Shown: piece by piece, positions 54,701 to 64,000 of the stretch
Layout: every line of letters begins with the position of its first letter
Position numbering within the stretch: position 1 is the first letter of the stretch
Assembly (NCBI GenBank): GCA_903905065.1
Contig: CAIVEW010000070.1
Coordinates: forward strand, 1-64,000
Direction of reading: 5' to 3'
Source: an uncultured Bacteroidota bacterium
GTDB lineage: Bacteria > Bacteroidota > Bacteroidia > Chitinophagales > Chitinophagaceae
DNA length: 64,000 nucleotides
The notes under the pieces: model-generated
Databases searched by the model: none
What the model was told of the DNA's origin: nothing
Seen by the model: the letters and a program-made list of their open reading frames with translations, nothing else
Program-made: the position numbers and the translations under genes

Positions 54701-55522
54701 ATGATCGAAAAATGCTCACTGATGCGTATATGCTTTACTGTTCTTGCCCTTCTTTTTTTTGCTCAAAATGCCAAAGGGCAATTTGATGACAAGTTCTATT
54801 TCCCCAAAAAGAAGTGGGATAATATAGATACCGTTAAGTACAAAGAGATCACTTTCAAGACAGATACCGCGCTTTTGAGCGGTATCATACTTGAGTCCAA
54901 AACGAACCCGCCATTGGCCACCATCATATATTTTCATGGCGCGGGCGGTAACGTATCTACTTACGTGCCCATCGTGAAGCCTATTGCTGATGCAGGATTC
55001 CGGGTATTTATGGTAGATATGCAAGGGTCTGGTAAGTCCACCGGCAGGCCGTCACACATGAACATAGCTATGGATGCACAGGTTGTAGTTGATGCCATCC
55101 TTCAGCGGGAGGACATGGTACATACCAAGGTCGTGATCATGGGGGCCTCTATGGGTACGCAGATCGCCACCAAAATGGCGAGGGACAACCGTAATAGAAT
55201 CGCGGCCCTTGTGCTGGAAGGCACCATCAGTTCTTTCTCGGATATTGCTGCAGATAGTTCTCCCAAGGCGCAACAGGAAATGGTCAGGAGTTTTATAAAG
55301 TCGCCGTATTCGGCAAAAGAAGACATAAAGCAAACAGGTGACATCCCAAAGCTATTCATTCACAGCACCGAAGATAGCACCGTGCCGTTTAAAGAGGGCA
55401 AACTGGTATATGACTACGCTCCCCAGCCAAAAGAAATGTGGGAGGTGAAGGGCAGTCACCTGGACGCCATAAACTTGTATCGGACGGAATTCATTGACAA
55501 GTTGAAAGGGCTGGTTAAATAG
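54701..55522 (+). CDS. Secreted alpha/beta hydrolase
   Basis: 273 residues with a signal peptide (ends near AKGQF at about 28). IYFHGAGGNVSTY (near 75) is the oxyanion segment, MGASMGTQ (near 147) the nucleophile elbow with Ser, IHSTEDSTVPF (near 225) holds the Asp and GSHLDAI (near 252) the His. An intact catalytic triad, so probably an esterase or peptidase of the BEM46/DUF1749-like type. ATG 54722 is an alternative start. Substrate unknown. Confidence 0.85.
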   Translation: MIEKCSLMRICFTVLALLFFAQNAKGQFDDKFYFPKKKWDNIDTVKYKEITFKTDTALLSGIILESKTNPPLATIIYFHGAGGNVSTYVPIVKPIADAGFRVFMVDMQGSGKSTGRPSHMNIAMDAQVVVDAILQREDMVHTKVVIMGASMGTQIATKMARDNRNRIAALVLEGTISSFSDIAADSSPKAQQEMVRSFIKSPYSAKEDIKQTGDIPKLFIHSTEDSTVPFKEGKLVYDYAPQPKEMWEVKGSHLDAINLYRTEFIDKLKGLVK

Positions 55523-55589
55523 AAAGCGGCTGCAAGCGATTTTGCTAAAAGGTTGTAGAAACGTTAATAGCGAATCGTGTGAAATCTGT

Positions 55590-55624
55590 TTTGGCCCGTT
55601 ACTGCGTATATACTCCTAAATTTG
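55590..55624 (+). promoter_or_regulatory. Bacteroidota-type promoter of msrA
   Basis: TTTG at 55590-55593 and TAAATTTG at 55617-55624 match -33 TTTG and -7 TAnnTTTG with a 23-base spacer, somewhat long. The -7 box ends only 6 bases before ATG 55631, so the transcript would be leaderless or nearly so. Confidence 0.55.
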
Positions 55625-55630
55625 AAAAAC

Positions 55631-56305
55631 ATGATACAGAAACTGATCAAAAGCATCTCCTCATTCCTGCTGCTTACGCCACTGGCAGCCTGTGCACAAA
55701 ACGACCATTACGAACAAACAAAAACTTTCCAGCAAATGAATAATGCAACAGCTACAAAAACAGAACACAAAATGGAAACCGCAACTTTTGGCGCTGGCTG
55801 CTATTGGTGCACCGAAGCCCAGTTCCAGATGCTGAAAGGTGTGGATAAGGTGGAATCCGGTTTTAGCGGCGGCCATGTGGTCAACCCCACTTACACGCAG
55901 GTATGCACCGGCAATACCGGCCATGCCGAAGTATGCAACATTACCTATGATCCATCGGTCATCTCTTTCGATGAACTATTGGCCGCCTTCTGGACGTGCC
56001 ACGATCCGACCACCCTTAATCGCCAGGGCAATGACGTGGGTACCCAATATCGCTCCGTTATCTTTTATCACAACGACGAACAGAAGCAAAAAGCGGAGCA
56101 GTACAAAAAGAAGCTCAACGATGAAAAGGCCTGGGATAAACCGGTTGTCACGGAGATCGCTGCCTTCACTAAGTTTTACAAGGCGGAAGATTATCACCAG
56201 AATTATTACAACGAGAATGGCGAGGCTCCGTATTGTCACTTCGTGATTGGTCCCAAGGTGGAAAAGTTCAAGAAGGTATTTAAGGATAAGCTGAAGGCAA
56301 AATAG
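55631..56305 (+). CDS. msrA: Exported peptide-methionine (S)-S-oxide reductase, lipoprotein
   Basis: 224 residues from ATG 55631; TTG 55622 overlaps the -7 box and is unlikely. A lipoprotein signal (lipobox LAAC near residue 21) precedes a Thr-rich linker and the MsrA domain. [13 protein letters not shown] (near 52) holds the catalytic Cys, with Tyr where GCFW is usual. [15 protein letters not shown] and [11 protein letters not shown] are standard. It repairs oxidised methionine in envelope proteins. The export signal is common in Bacteroidota MsrA. No MsrB domain is fused. Confidence 0.92.
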   Translation: MIQKLIKSISSFLLLTPLAACAQNDHYEQTKTFQQMNNATATKTEHKMETATFGAGCYWCTEAQFQMLKGVDKVESGFSGGHVVNPTYTQVCTGNTGHAEVCNITYDPSVISFDELLAAFWTCHDPTTLNRQGNDVGTQYRSVIFYHNDEQKQKAEQYKKKLNDEKAWDKPVVTEIAAFTKFYKAEDYHQNYYNENGEAPYCHFVIGPKVEKFKKVFKDKLKAK

Positions 56306-56351
56306 GGTAGGCGATCAAGGCATAACAGCGAAAAAAAAGAAAATATAGTTT

Positions 56352-56384
56352 TATTGCTGTTTTATAAAAAAATTCCTAGATTTG
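56352..56384 (+). promoter_or_regulatory. Promoter of the cold-shock gene
   Basis: TATTG at 56352-56356 and TAGATTTG at 56377-56384, with a 20-base spacer, match the -33/-7 pattern of Bacteroidota. Leader of about 25 bases before ATG 56415. Confidence 0.7.
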
Positions 56385-56414
56385 CTTATTCATTAATTTT
56401 TTATTCTATTAACA

Positions 56415-56606
56415 ATGCAAGAAGGTACAGTAAAATTTTTCAATGAAACCAAAGGATTTGGTTTCATTACGCCATCCAACGGAGGCCAGGACATTTTTGT
56501 TCACGTATCAGGTCTGAAAGATCAAATCCGTGAGAACGACAAGGTGTCTTTCGAGGTGCAAAATGGTAAGAAAGGTTTAAATGCTGTGAACGTTAAAGTA
56601 ATTTAA
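56415..56606 (+). CDS. Cold-shock domain protein
   Basis: 63 residues: GTVKFFNETKGFGFITP is RNP1-like and DIFVHVSGL is RNP2. The CSD fills the protein. It binds single-stranded RNA or DNA and melts RNA structure at low temperature. It has its own promoter (56352) and terminator (56633), so it is a single-gene unit. Confidence 0.95.
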   Translation: MQEGTVKFFNETKGFGFITPSNGGQDIFVHVSGLKDQIRENDKVSFEVQNGKKGLNAVNVKVI

Positions 56607-56632
56607 TTTTCACCACCATTTGATATCATTAC

Positions 56633-56658
56633 AAGACGTGCTTATGCACGTCTTTTTT
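56633..56658 (+). terminator. Terminator of the cold-shock gene
   Basis: AAGACGTG, loop CTTATG, CACGTCTT followed by TTTT. Perfect 8-pair stem, 27 bases after the stop and before the convergent desaturase gene. Confidence 0.85.
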
Positions 56659-56676
56659 GCTTCTAAGAACTTTCGG

Positions 56677-57789
56677 TTAAAGTGTTTCTGAATTGCCCAG
56701 TTTCTTCAGCATTTTGCCATGCGCTATCAGGGCGCTGCGGAAGGTGGGCATCACCTGGTAAGGGATATTATAATCTGCGGCTACGCTAGCCACTATTTTG
56801 GCGATCTTAGGGTAGTGTACGTGACATACATGCGGGAACAGGTGGTGCTCTATCTGGAAGTTGAGCCCGCCGATGAACCAGCACACCAGTTTATTGTTTG
56901 GTGCAAAATCTGCCGTGTTCTTTACCTGGTGAATGGCCCAGTTATTTTCCATTTTCCGTTCTTCGTCGGGCGCGGAGTAATCAGAGGTCTCCACGACGTG
57001 CGCGGGCTGGAAAATTGCAGCCAGGGAGAACCCGGCAACAAGGTGCATCAACACAATACCCAGCACCACCTGGTACCAGGCAAAACCGGAGAACATAATA
57101 GGTAATACAATAATATAGGCGATATATAGTACTTTCAGCAGCGAGAGCTCAATGACAGCCCTGCGTAGTGTGAGCTTTTGGTTTTGCAACAGTCCATTCT
57201 TGGCATAGCGGAAAAGTAGCTTATAATCCTTGGCAACGATCCAGTAGAGATTCATGAGGCAGTACAACCCCCATGCGTATATATGCTGATATTTATGAAT
57301 GGGTTTTAATGGCCTTTCCGGAGTCATGCGCAGGCCCTTGCCGGCATCTATATCTTCATCAAGGCCCTCAATATTGGTGTAGGTATGGTGTAATATATTG
57401 TGTTGAATTTTCCAGTTAGGTGCATACCCTCCCAGGATGTTCAGAACGCCGCCGAGAAAATTATTCACTGCTTTGTTCTCTGTATACGCGCCATGATTTG
57501 AATCGTGCATTACAGATGTGCCGATGCCCACAATGCCGCAGCCCATGAGCAGCCATAGTGCGTAAAACAACCAAACGCTTATATGCGCCAGCCCCGTGAC
57601 GATAACGATATATGGAAGGAAGTACATCGACAGCATAGCTGCTGTTTTCACATACATCCTGCTATCCGAATAGGGGGAAATATTATTAACGACAAAGTAC
57701 TCGTTCACCTTATGCTTTACCGTGTCATAAAAGCTATCATTCCCCTTAGGAGCGAATTTTACGATCTGTTTCTTGATGATTTCGGCCAC
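56677..57789 (-). CDS. Fatty acid / acyl-CoA desaturase
   Basis: 370 residues. Three His boxes: HDSNHGAY (near 95), HNILHHTY (near 131) and QIEHHLFPHVCHVHY (near 312). The QIEHH form, with Gln at the third box, is typical of front-end and linoleoyl-CoA-type desaturases; no cytochrome b5 domain is fused. Four or more membrane spans. It introduces a double bond into fatty acyl chains, adjusting membrane fluidity. Its place beside a cold-shock gene fits that role. Confidence 0.9.
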   Translation of the reverse strand: MAEIIKKQIVKFAPKGNDSFYDTVKHKVNEYFVVNNISPYSDSRMYVKTAAMLSMYFLPYIVIVTGLAHISVWLFYALWLLMGCGIVGIGTSVMHDSNHGAYTENKAVNNFLGGVLNILGGYAPNWKIQHNILHHTYTNIEGLDEDIDAGKGLRMTPERPLKPIHKYQHIYAWGLYCLMNLYWIVAKDYKLLFRYAKNGLLQNQKLTLRRAVIELSLLKVLYIAYIIVLPIMFSGFAWYQVVLGIVLMHLVAGFSLAAIFQPAHVVETSDYSAPDEERKMENNWAIHQVKNTADFAPNNKLVCWFIGGLNFQIEHHLFPHVCHVHYPKIAKIVASVAADYNIPYQVMPTFRSALIAHGKMLKKLGNSETL

Positions 57790-57909
57790 CTTTTGAGAAG
57801 ATTTGAAACAAAGATAACCTTTATTAGCCTTCTAGTTAGTTAATTTCCGTTTTGATTAAAACGTTCACAATCAATGACTAAAATTTTTCAAAAAATATTT
57901 GGTTATTTA

Positions 57910-57940
57910 TTTGTTAATCACAAATCATTAACTATATTTG
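57910..57940 (+). promoter_or_regulatory. Canonical -33/-7 promoter of the lipoprotein gene
   Basis: TTTG at 57910-57913 and TATATTTG at 57933-57940 with a 19-base spacer. It lies 14 bases before ATG 57955 and therefore decides that start over the ATG at 57874. Confidence 0.8.
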
Positions 57941-57954
57941 TAAAAAAATTAGAC

Positions 57955-58524
57955 ATGAAACAAGCGAAATTAATCCCCTCCCTGGCAATTGCAACTATTC
58001 TTGCCTCTTTTCTTCTGCTGCAGTCTTGTACTAAAATGGGTAATTTGTTACAGTACAATCTGGCGCTTCAGTCAGGTTCTGTCACAGTGGCGATCCCACC
58101 TATGTCGAATACGGGTTCAATGGCATCTGTGGATGCTGGTTCCAATACCATCAATATCGATTCGTTCATAAAGGCACATACAGCGGGATTGCTGGGAGCG
58201 GCCAATATACAGAGTGTAAAACTGACCTCGTGCACCATCACTGTGCAAAACGGTAGCTCGGCCAATAACTTCGCTAATTTTGAGTCCTGCAACGCGTCAT
58301 TTTCGTCTAATGCGGAAATTACACCTTACCAGGTGAACATTAGTGATAATCCGGACGTATACTCTACGTCGCTGACGATGCCGGTAGATACTACCCAGGA
58401 ATTAAAAAACTACCTGGTGGGCAACCAGTTCAATTATTCAGTGGGCGGCAAGCTGCGCCGGTCTACGACGGATACGCTGAATTGTACGATACAATTCCAG
58501 TTTAATGTGCGGGTGCAGGGGTAG
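57955..58524 (+). CDS. Hypothetical lipoprotein
   Basis: 189 residues from ATG 57955 (MKQAKLIPSLAI), chosen because the promoter at 57910 lies inside the longer frame. Lipobox LLQSC near residue 25. The rest is beta-rich, Thr/Ser/Asn-rich with two Cys (KLTSCTITVQNG and FESCNASFSS) that may pair. It ends CTIQFQFNVRVQ. I do not recognise the family. It would sit in the outer membrane or on the surface. A terminator follows at 58545. Confidence 0.75.
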   Translation: MKQAKLIPSLAIATILASFLLLQSCTKMGNLLQYNLALQSGSVTVAIPPMSNTGSMASVDAGSNTINIDSFIKAHTAGLLGAANIQSVKLTSCTITVQNGSSANNFANFESCNASFSSNAEITPYQVNISDNPDVYSTSLTMPVDTTQELKNYLVGNQFNYSVGGKLRRSTTDTLNCTIQFQFNVRVQG

Positions 58525-58544
58525 GGCGTTTGGAAACTAAGTAG

Positions 58545-58574
58545 AAAGCCTTCCGCTGTGGGATGCTTTTTCGT
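58545..58574 (+). terminator. Terminator after the lipoprotein gene
   Basis: AAAGCCTTCC (58545-58554) pairs with GGGATGCTTT (58560-58569) with one mismatch, followed by TTCGTTTTT. It lies 20 bases after the stop. Confidence 0.6.
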
Positions 58575-58599
58575 TTTTACGCCCGCTGTTATTTTCTCT

Positions 58600-58607
58600 T
58601 ATCTTTG
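58600..58607 (+). promoter_or_regulatory. -7 box of the arylsulfotransferase gene
   Basis: TATCTTTG matches TAnnTTTG 19 bases before ATG 58627. No clear TTTG is seen at the -33 position. Confidence 0.5.
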
Positions 58608-58626
58608 AAACTCTGAAAGCTGTTTC

Positions 58627-60129
58627 ATGTATAGAATTTCCATAACATTGTTGTGTCTGATAGTTTGTGGGCATGAACTGCGGGCGCAGGTGTTTCCGAA
58701 GGAAGGGGGCAAATTGTACTACCGGATCGTGGGTTTTTCTTTCCCGGCCCAGGCATGGGCGGTCAAGTATGGGATAGAAGTTGCTGCAGGCAGTTACAAT
58801 ACAGAGGCTGATTTTGAAAAGAATATATCTATTTCCCTTAGCAGCAGAAGCAGTAAAATAATCGGCGAGGTGCCGTTTTTCGGCAGCCAATATACATGGC
58901 GTATTCTTTTCTTTTCGAAGAATATGGCCAAAAGCAAAAGCATCTTGTATCATTTCAGTACCCGCACCAGTCCAGACGTGGACAGTGCAACGACGCGGCT
59001 GAGGGTAACAAAGGGTGCTGAAAAATATAAAGACGCCTATGTTTTCCTGGATGGTACAAGGGTGCTGTATGATATGAAGGGTAAGCCGGTATGGTTTCTG
59101 CCGGGATCTGACGAGGTCAACCAGACTACTTACCCGAGAGATCTAAAATATACATCCAGAGGGACGATCACATTCATCACAGATTTCAGGCCATATGAAA
59201 TCACCTATTCCGGAAAACTATTGTGGGAATACAAAGGAAACAGGCCGAACCAGCCAATTGATACTTTTCATCATGAATTTACCCGGCTCCAAAATGGTCA
59301 TTATATGGGTATGATGTATGGGCACCAATATAATGTGCTGCCTGGCTTTGAGGATAGCATAGCGAGAAACAAAACCGACAGCGCGAAATTTTATCAGAAT
59401 ACACAGTATACCTCGCTAGTTGAATATGATGCCGACAATCGGCTTGTCTGGCGTTGGAGCACGCTTGATTACAAAAACAATTCTGATGTAAGCTTGTGGA
59501 CCGCTGCCATCCGGAACAAGTGGGATCATGACCTCCACGAAAATTCGTTTTACTTCGATGAGGCCCGTAAGGTCGTCTATCTGAGTTTTAGAAATCTAAG
59601 CCGTATCATCAAGATCAGTTACCCAGGCGGAAATGTCATAAGTACATACGGAACAACATTCAAACCGGGTCTTAAATCCTGGGAAAATGACTTATTCAGC
59701 GACCAGCACAGCTGCAAACTGACCTCGGACAGCAACTTGTATATTTACAATAATAATACACGTGGCGCTACGCATATACCGAAGGTGGAAGTGTTGCAGG
59801 AGCCTGGCAAGGGGAGCAACAACCTGAAGAAGATATGGGAGTACCAGTGTACGGTAGAAGATTCTATCAATACTAATGCAGAGCATTTTCACTCAGGCGG
59901 GAATGTAGTGGAACTGCCCGGCAAATCGTTTTTTGTATCCATGAATAAGCCGTATTGCAAGGTATTTATTGTGGGTAAAGATAAGAAAGTGCTCTGGAGC
60001 GCGATCCCGGAAAAATACAGCAAGGACAAACAGAAATGGGAGATGCCTTTTGAGCTGTACCGGGCAAGCGTTATCCCGAACCGGGCGGAACTGGAGAAAA
60101 TGGTCTGGAGCGCTGAAAAAGAGGAATAA
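58627..60129 (+). CDS. Arylsulfotransferase (ASST)-family protein
   Basis: 500 residues with a signal peptide (near 1-20, ending LRA). Beta-propeller repeats carry ITFITDFRPYEITYSGKLLW (near 180-200), HHEFTRLQNGHYM (near 217), the HDLHENSFYFDE catalytic region (near 300) and SDQHSCKLTSDSNLYIYNN (near 358). Members move sulfate from a phenolic sulfate to another phenol through a His intermediate, without PAPS. The His here (HDLHEN) is the candidate. Some relatives are only structural, so the activity is inferred. Confidence 0.8.
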   Translation: MYRISITLLCLIVCGHELRAQVFPKEGGKLYYRIVGFSFPAQAWAVKYGIEVAAGSYNTEADFEKNISISLSSRSSKIIGEVPFFGSQYTWRILFFSKNMAKSKSILYHFSTRTSPDVDSATTRLRVTKGAEKYKDAYVFLDGTRVLYDMKGKPVWFLPGSDEVNQTTYPRDLKYTSRGTITFITDFRPYEITYSGKLLWEYKGNRPNQPIDTFHHEFTRLQNGHYMGMMYGHQYNVLPGFEDSIARNKTDSAKFYQNTQYTSLVEYDADNRLVWRWSTLDYKNNSDVSLWTAAIRNKWDHDLHENSFYFDEARKVVYLSFRNLSRIIKISYPGGNVISTYGTTFKPGLKSWENDLFSDQHSCKLTSDSNLYIYNNNTRGATHIPKVEVLQEPGKGSNNLKKIWEYQCTVEDSINTNAEHFHSGGNVVELPGKSFFVSMNKPYCKVFIVGKDKKVLWSAIPEKYSKDKQKWEMPFELYRASVIPNRAELEKMVWSAEKEE

Positions 60130-60433
60130 GCGCGTTCCTGAAATTATATTCCACCTTGCTCGTTTAGCTGCTTTTGGTCTGCTTTTTTTTAGTACTCCCG
60201 GTTAATAATGCAAATTTTCAGTCAAGTTATACATTTAATAAAAAACCACCTTTTACGTCGTTAACTAACCATTAATGAATTGTTTCATTAATTAATTCAG
60301 TTTGTTGTTAACTTCACGCCTAGCTAATTTGTTAAATATTCAGACATTTCCTGGGAAGTGGAGGAGTGTCAGTTTGTATTTTAGCTAAAAGAACAATTGA
60401 ACGAAAAATAATCAATTCTAAAATTGCCGTTTA
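60130..60433. other. Leader region of the giant surface-protein gene
   Basis: 304 bases without a gene. It holds the promoter candidate at 60301-60331 and an AT-rich leader of about 95 bases. No strong hairpin ends the arylsulfotransferase gene. Confidence 0.5.
60301..60331 (+). promoter_or_regulatory. Promoter candidate of the surface-protein gene
   Basis: TTTG at 60301-60304 and CTAATTTG at 60324-60331 with a 19-base spacer. The -7 box has one mismatch to TAnnTTTG. It lies about 100 bases before ATG 60434. Confidence 0.55.
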
Positions 60434-63400
60434 TGAGAAATTTTACCCGACTCTTTTTGTTGCATGCTGAACGTTGCTTGTCTTCAAAAGACAAGGCAAA
60501 GAGATGGATATTGTTGGCCCTAACTATGTGCGGCATGTATACTGGCAGTTACGCACAAACGACATTTACACATACCGGCGCGGTGCAGAACTATACTGTG
60601 CCGGCGGAGGTTTACTTCCTGTCTACTAACGCAACAGGGGGCGCCGGAGGCGCTGTGTTTTCCGGATATGGGTTTAACGGTGGCGGCACCGGCGGCGTGG
60701 TTGTGTGCACATTGGCGGTAGCGCCAACGAATGTGTTGAACGTATATTTGGGAAACTCGGGTACTAATGGAACCGCTTTCGCAGGTGGCACGGGTGGCGA
60801 CAACAGCACCGGGCCTGCTAAGGGTGGCAATGGCGGATATTGGGGGTTTTTGGGTTTGGGTGGTGGCGCTGGTGGTGGCGCAACAACTATTTATTTGGGC
60901 GGTGTTATGCAGGTAGCTGTTGGCGGCGGCGGCGGCGGCGGCAGTTGTTATGGCACTGGCGCTGAGCTGGGTGGTAATGGCGGTGGCACCACCGGTGCGG
61001 CGGGCCTGTATAATTTTTCTACGACGCATGGCGGCAAGGGAGGAACACCTACAGCACCGGGCGCTGCCGGCACTGGTACCACCGGCGGCTGCGGAGCGGG
61101 TACTGCAAATGCGGGATCCGGTAGCGCAGGTGGACTAGGGGTAAGGAGCGGTGGCGGCGGCGGCGGCGGCTTGTGGGGTGCAGGCAGCGGCGAATATGGC
61201 GGCGGCGGCGGTGGATCTTCTTATATCATCCCTTCGGCGACGGTTGCTACCAATACTCAGGGTGGTAACGGATCGAGCGGTACTGTGACCTTTGCGCCTT
61301 TTCCGTCGGTCATTTCGAGGGCCACAAATACAACGTGCGTTGGCAACTCGATAACTTTTAATGAAACAACAACCGGTGGGGTGTGGTCCACCACAGGTGT
61401 GACCGGCTCTGTTACACTTACTCCTTCGGGAGCTACCTGCAATGTGACCGGCGCGACCGCTGGTACAGCGAGAGTTTCCTATAGTGTCACCGTGGGTGCA
61501 AATACTTACTATACAGTGACGGTAGTAACTGTAAATGCGCTACTATCCATCTCTGGCCCTGCAACAGTTTGCGGCAGCAATACGTTCACCCTGACTGCGA
61601 GTGCAGGAAGCGGAGCCTGGGCCAGCAGCAACACTGCTATAGCAACAGTGGCAACAGGCACGCCCACTACCGGAATAGTTACCGGTGTTTCAGGAGGTGC
61701 GGCAACAATCTCCTATTCCCTGGGATCTTGTAGTGCGACCTACCCCATTACTATAACCGGGCCTGTGGCTATCAGCGGTACTAACTTTGTGGTAGGCACC
61801 GGAACAACCCTGCTGTCAGACGCAACAACGGGGGGCACATGGAGCAGTTCCAATACGGGCGTTGCTACAATAGGTAGCACTGGCCTTGTAACAGGCGTGG
61901 CTTTGGGTACAACTACAATTACTTATACACAGGGTGGGTGTTCAACCACTATGACGTTCTACGACGAACTTCCCCCTACGTCGTGCTCGACCACCTCAGT
62001 GTCGTGGACCTCACAGTATGCTAATACTTTTTCTTATGTAGGCGCTTCGGTTCAACCCTGGATAGTGCCTTCTGGTGTTACCAGTGTGCAGGTTGACGCC
62101 CAAGGTGCACCGGGTGGTGGTACTTTTGGCGCCTATACGTTCCAGAGTGGTGGTGGTGCAGGTGGTCGTGTACAGATCACTGGTGCAGGGATGAATGTCA
62201 CTGCAGGCCACACCTTAAATATTGTTGTAGGTGGCGCAGGAGGCGCTACCGGTGCCGGCGGTTATGGCGGCGGCGGAACAGATGATGATTTTTCTTCGAG
62301 CTCCTACGGCTTCCCGGGTGCGGGCGGTGGCGGATACTCAAGCATAACTGACAACACAACCGCTACCACTCTAGTAGTTGCGGGCGGTGGCGGCGGCGGC
62401 GGTGGCTATGACGGCGCGGGCGATAAGGGTGGCGCGGGCGGAGGCCTAGTTGCCGGGTCAGGGAATTCGGGTTTTGGAGGTTGTACTGGTTGTGCAGGGC
62501 AGGGTGGTAACACTTCCACACTGACGCCTGGTACCGGTGTTAATAATGGTGCGTTCCTTACTGGAGGCACCGTTCCAGGAGGTAGCCCAGGGGCGGGCGG
62601 CGGTGGCGGCGGCTACGAAGGCGGCGGCGGCGGCGCTGTATATGATGGCGGCGGCGGCGGCGGCGGATCGTCTTATACTAACCCTACGTATGCGGTTGGT
62701 ACCGTGACACATACACAAGGCTATAATACATCTACGGCCGGAGGTTTGGTAATCCTGAATTATACCGGCCAGGACCAGCCCACCTACGGAATAAATACAT
62801 TTACCGTTACTGCCGGTAGCGGGCCTAACCTGAGTGATGCAGGTATAGTGGCAGCAACACCTGCCGCAACAGGTTACCTGGACAGGAGCTCTACGGTTCC
62901 TACCGTATCATTCATAGTAGGCAATGCTTATGCAGCATCCGCCACTTGGGGAACCGTGGCTGCACACCAGCAGCTCCAGGTATGGATAGATTTTAATGAT
63001 AATGGTGTTTTTGAAGCGACAGAGGTAGTGTCTGGAGCCGCGGCCCTGGGATATAGTACGACCAGTACCCCCAACCCGCTTACATTTAATATTACGATAC
63101 CTGCAGGCGCCACCCTTGGTGTACACCGCATGCGTGTGCGCGCAATAATAGAGGATGCCCTGGCTGGCTATTCGGGGCCTACGGCGCATCTTGACCCTTG
63201 CCTTTCGCAATACTTAGGAGCAGGACCCAAGTATGATTTTGGTGACGCTATTGATTATTCAGTAAATATTGTTCCACTCACTTGCAGCGGCACCCCAACT
63301 GCGGGTACTGCATCTACTTCCATAGCATCTTCCTGCACGACTATTTCGCCAACATTATCATTGACGGGTGAGACGACCGGGCCGGGCATTGTTTACCAGT

Positions 63401-64000
63401 GGCGTTCTTCATCGGCACTTGCCGGGCCTTATTCGCCAATAGCCGGCGCAACCGCGACAACATACGTTCCTACGGTAGCGACGACCACTTACTTCAATTG
63501 TTATGTGATCTGCACAACCGGTGCAACAACGGTAACCTCTACGACAGTTGCCGTAACGATCAACCCGGCACCAGGTCCGATCAATGGTGTTCCCGCTTCT
63601 GTTTGCGCGGGTAATACATTTACTTTGACGGATGCCGTGTCCGGCGGTACCTGGACCAGCTCGAATACTGCAGTGGGAACCATTGGCAGCGCATCGGGTG
63701 CTTTTGGCGCTCTTGCAGTTGCCGGTACTTTAACAACAACGGTTACCTACACGGCTACCTGCGGGTCTGTTTCAACGATAGTCACAGTAAACGCAAAACC
63801 CACTATGGCGGGGGTAGCATCGACACCGGTTTGTTTCAGCGCAACGGTGGCCTCGGCGTTGTCATTTACGTACGGCGTAGGCGGCGGCGCAAACCTGTAT
63901 ACATTAACCGGATGGTCACCTTCCGGACTTGGCACGGTGCCATCTTTCACAACGCTTCCTCCTTCATCTCTTTCTATACCAGGCGGCATACCGGCAAATA
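60434..64000 (+). CDS. Giant secreted glycine-rich surface protein, 3' end outside window
   Basis: Open for at least 1189 codons to the window end. Residues ~30-42 form the signal core (WILLALTMCGMY, cleavage near SYAQ). Two glycine-rich blocks, about 65-280 and 540-770, carry long GGGGG runs and the VPSGVTSVQVDAQGAPGG-type opening. Between them lie three Ig-like/Big2 modules (GTWSSSNTGVATIGSTGLVT and like repeats). A GEVED-like domain at about 780-945 has VWIDFNDNGVFEATEV and FGDAIDYSVN. More Ig-like modules follow (GGTWTSSNTAVGTIGSA). Such proteins in Bacteroidota are usually exported by the type IX system and act in adhesion or gliding; the C-terminal signal that would prove it is not in view. 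Confidence 0.85.

Noticed and set aside
57874-57954. Upstream start of the lipoprotein gene
   Set aside because: A canonical promoter lies inside this stretch and the lipoprotein signal begins at 57955.
60520-61029. 169-codon minus-strand frame
   Set aside because: It is the antisense shadow of the glycine-rich surface protein, whose GC-rich codons keep other frames open.
60600-62700. CRISPR-like repetition
   Set aside because: The repeats are glycine codon runs in an open frame, with no regular spacers.

Overview
The window looks like chromosome of a member of the Bacteroidota. Several upstream regions carry the -33 TTTG / -7 TAnnTTTG promoter type of that phylum, starts mostly lack Shine-Dalgarno sequences, and the right end encodes a huge secreted glycine-rich protein with Ig-like and GEVED-type domains. 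Gene content would suit Chitinophagaceae or a neighbouring family, but that placement is a guess.

Layout. 1-4735 (+): the end of an MlaF-type ATPase, an MCE/MlaD protein and a heterodimeric ABC exporter with one degenerate ATP site. 4751-5470: a decayed arsB-type pump gene. 5504-19314 (+): a stress island with four paralogous three-BON-domain proteins, succinate-semialdehyde dehydrogenase, OsmC, old yellow enzyme, Dps, YceI, SnoaL-like lipoprotein, SHOCT-type small protein, two SDRs, a zinc-free MDR reductase, lipocalin and several small membrane proteins. Three of the four BON genes share a nearly identical ~105-bp upstream element. 19339-23554 (-): a DevBCA/TolC-type tripartite ABC exporter.

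23798-52007 (-): about 28 kb of co-directional, mostly overlapping genes. In order of transcription they are class I aldolase, transketolase, RpiB, transaldolase/glucose-6-phosphate isomerase fusion, HAD hydrolase, Gnd, Zwf, Pgl, phosphoglucomutase, a 2908-residue cyclic beta-1,2-glucan synthase-like enzyme, Rpe, acetate kinase, a small basic ORF, a small membrane protein, a CPH-type metal P-ATPase and phosphoketolase. Together these could oxidise glucose 6-phosphate to NADPH and CO2, split xylulose 5-phosphate to acetyl phosphate, make ATP through acetate kinase and recycle the rest. Phosphoglucomutase links the set to the glucan enzyme. This metabolic operon is the most interesting item in the window.

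52008-54552: a scar region with a frameshifted SHOCT pseudogene, a beheaded XRE regulator abutting a beheaded plus-strand ORF, a solitary PD-(D/E)XK nuclease-like protein and repeated 10-mers next to the 3' end of tRNA-Ser(UGA). It looks like the remains of an integrated element. 54701-60129: housekeeping and envelope genes (alpha/beta hydrolase, MsrA, cold-shock protein, fatty acid desaturase, lipoprotein, arylsulfotransferase), several with recognisable promoters. 60434-64000: the giant surface protein, running off the end.
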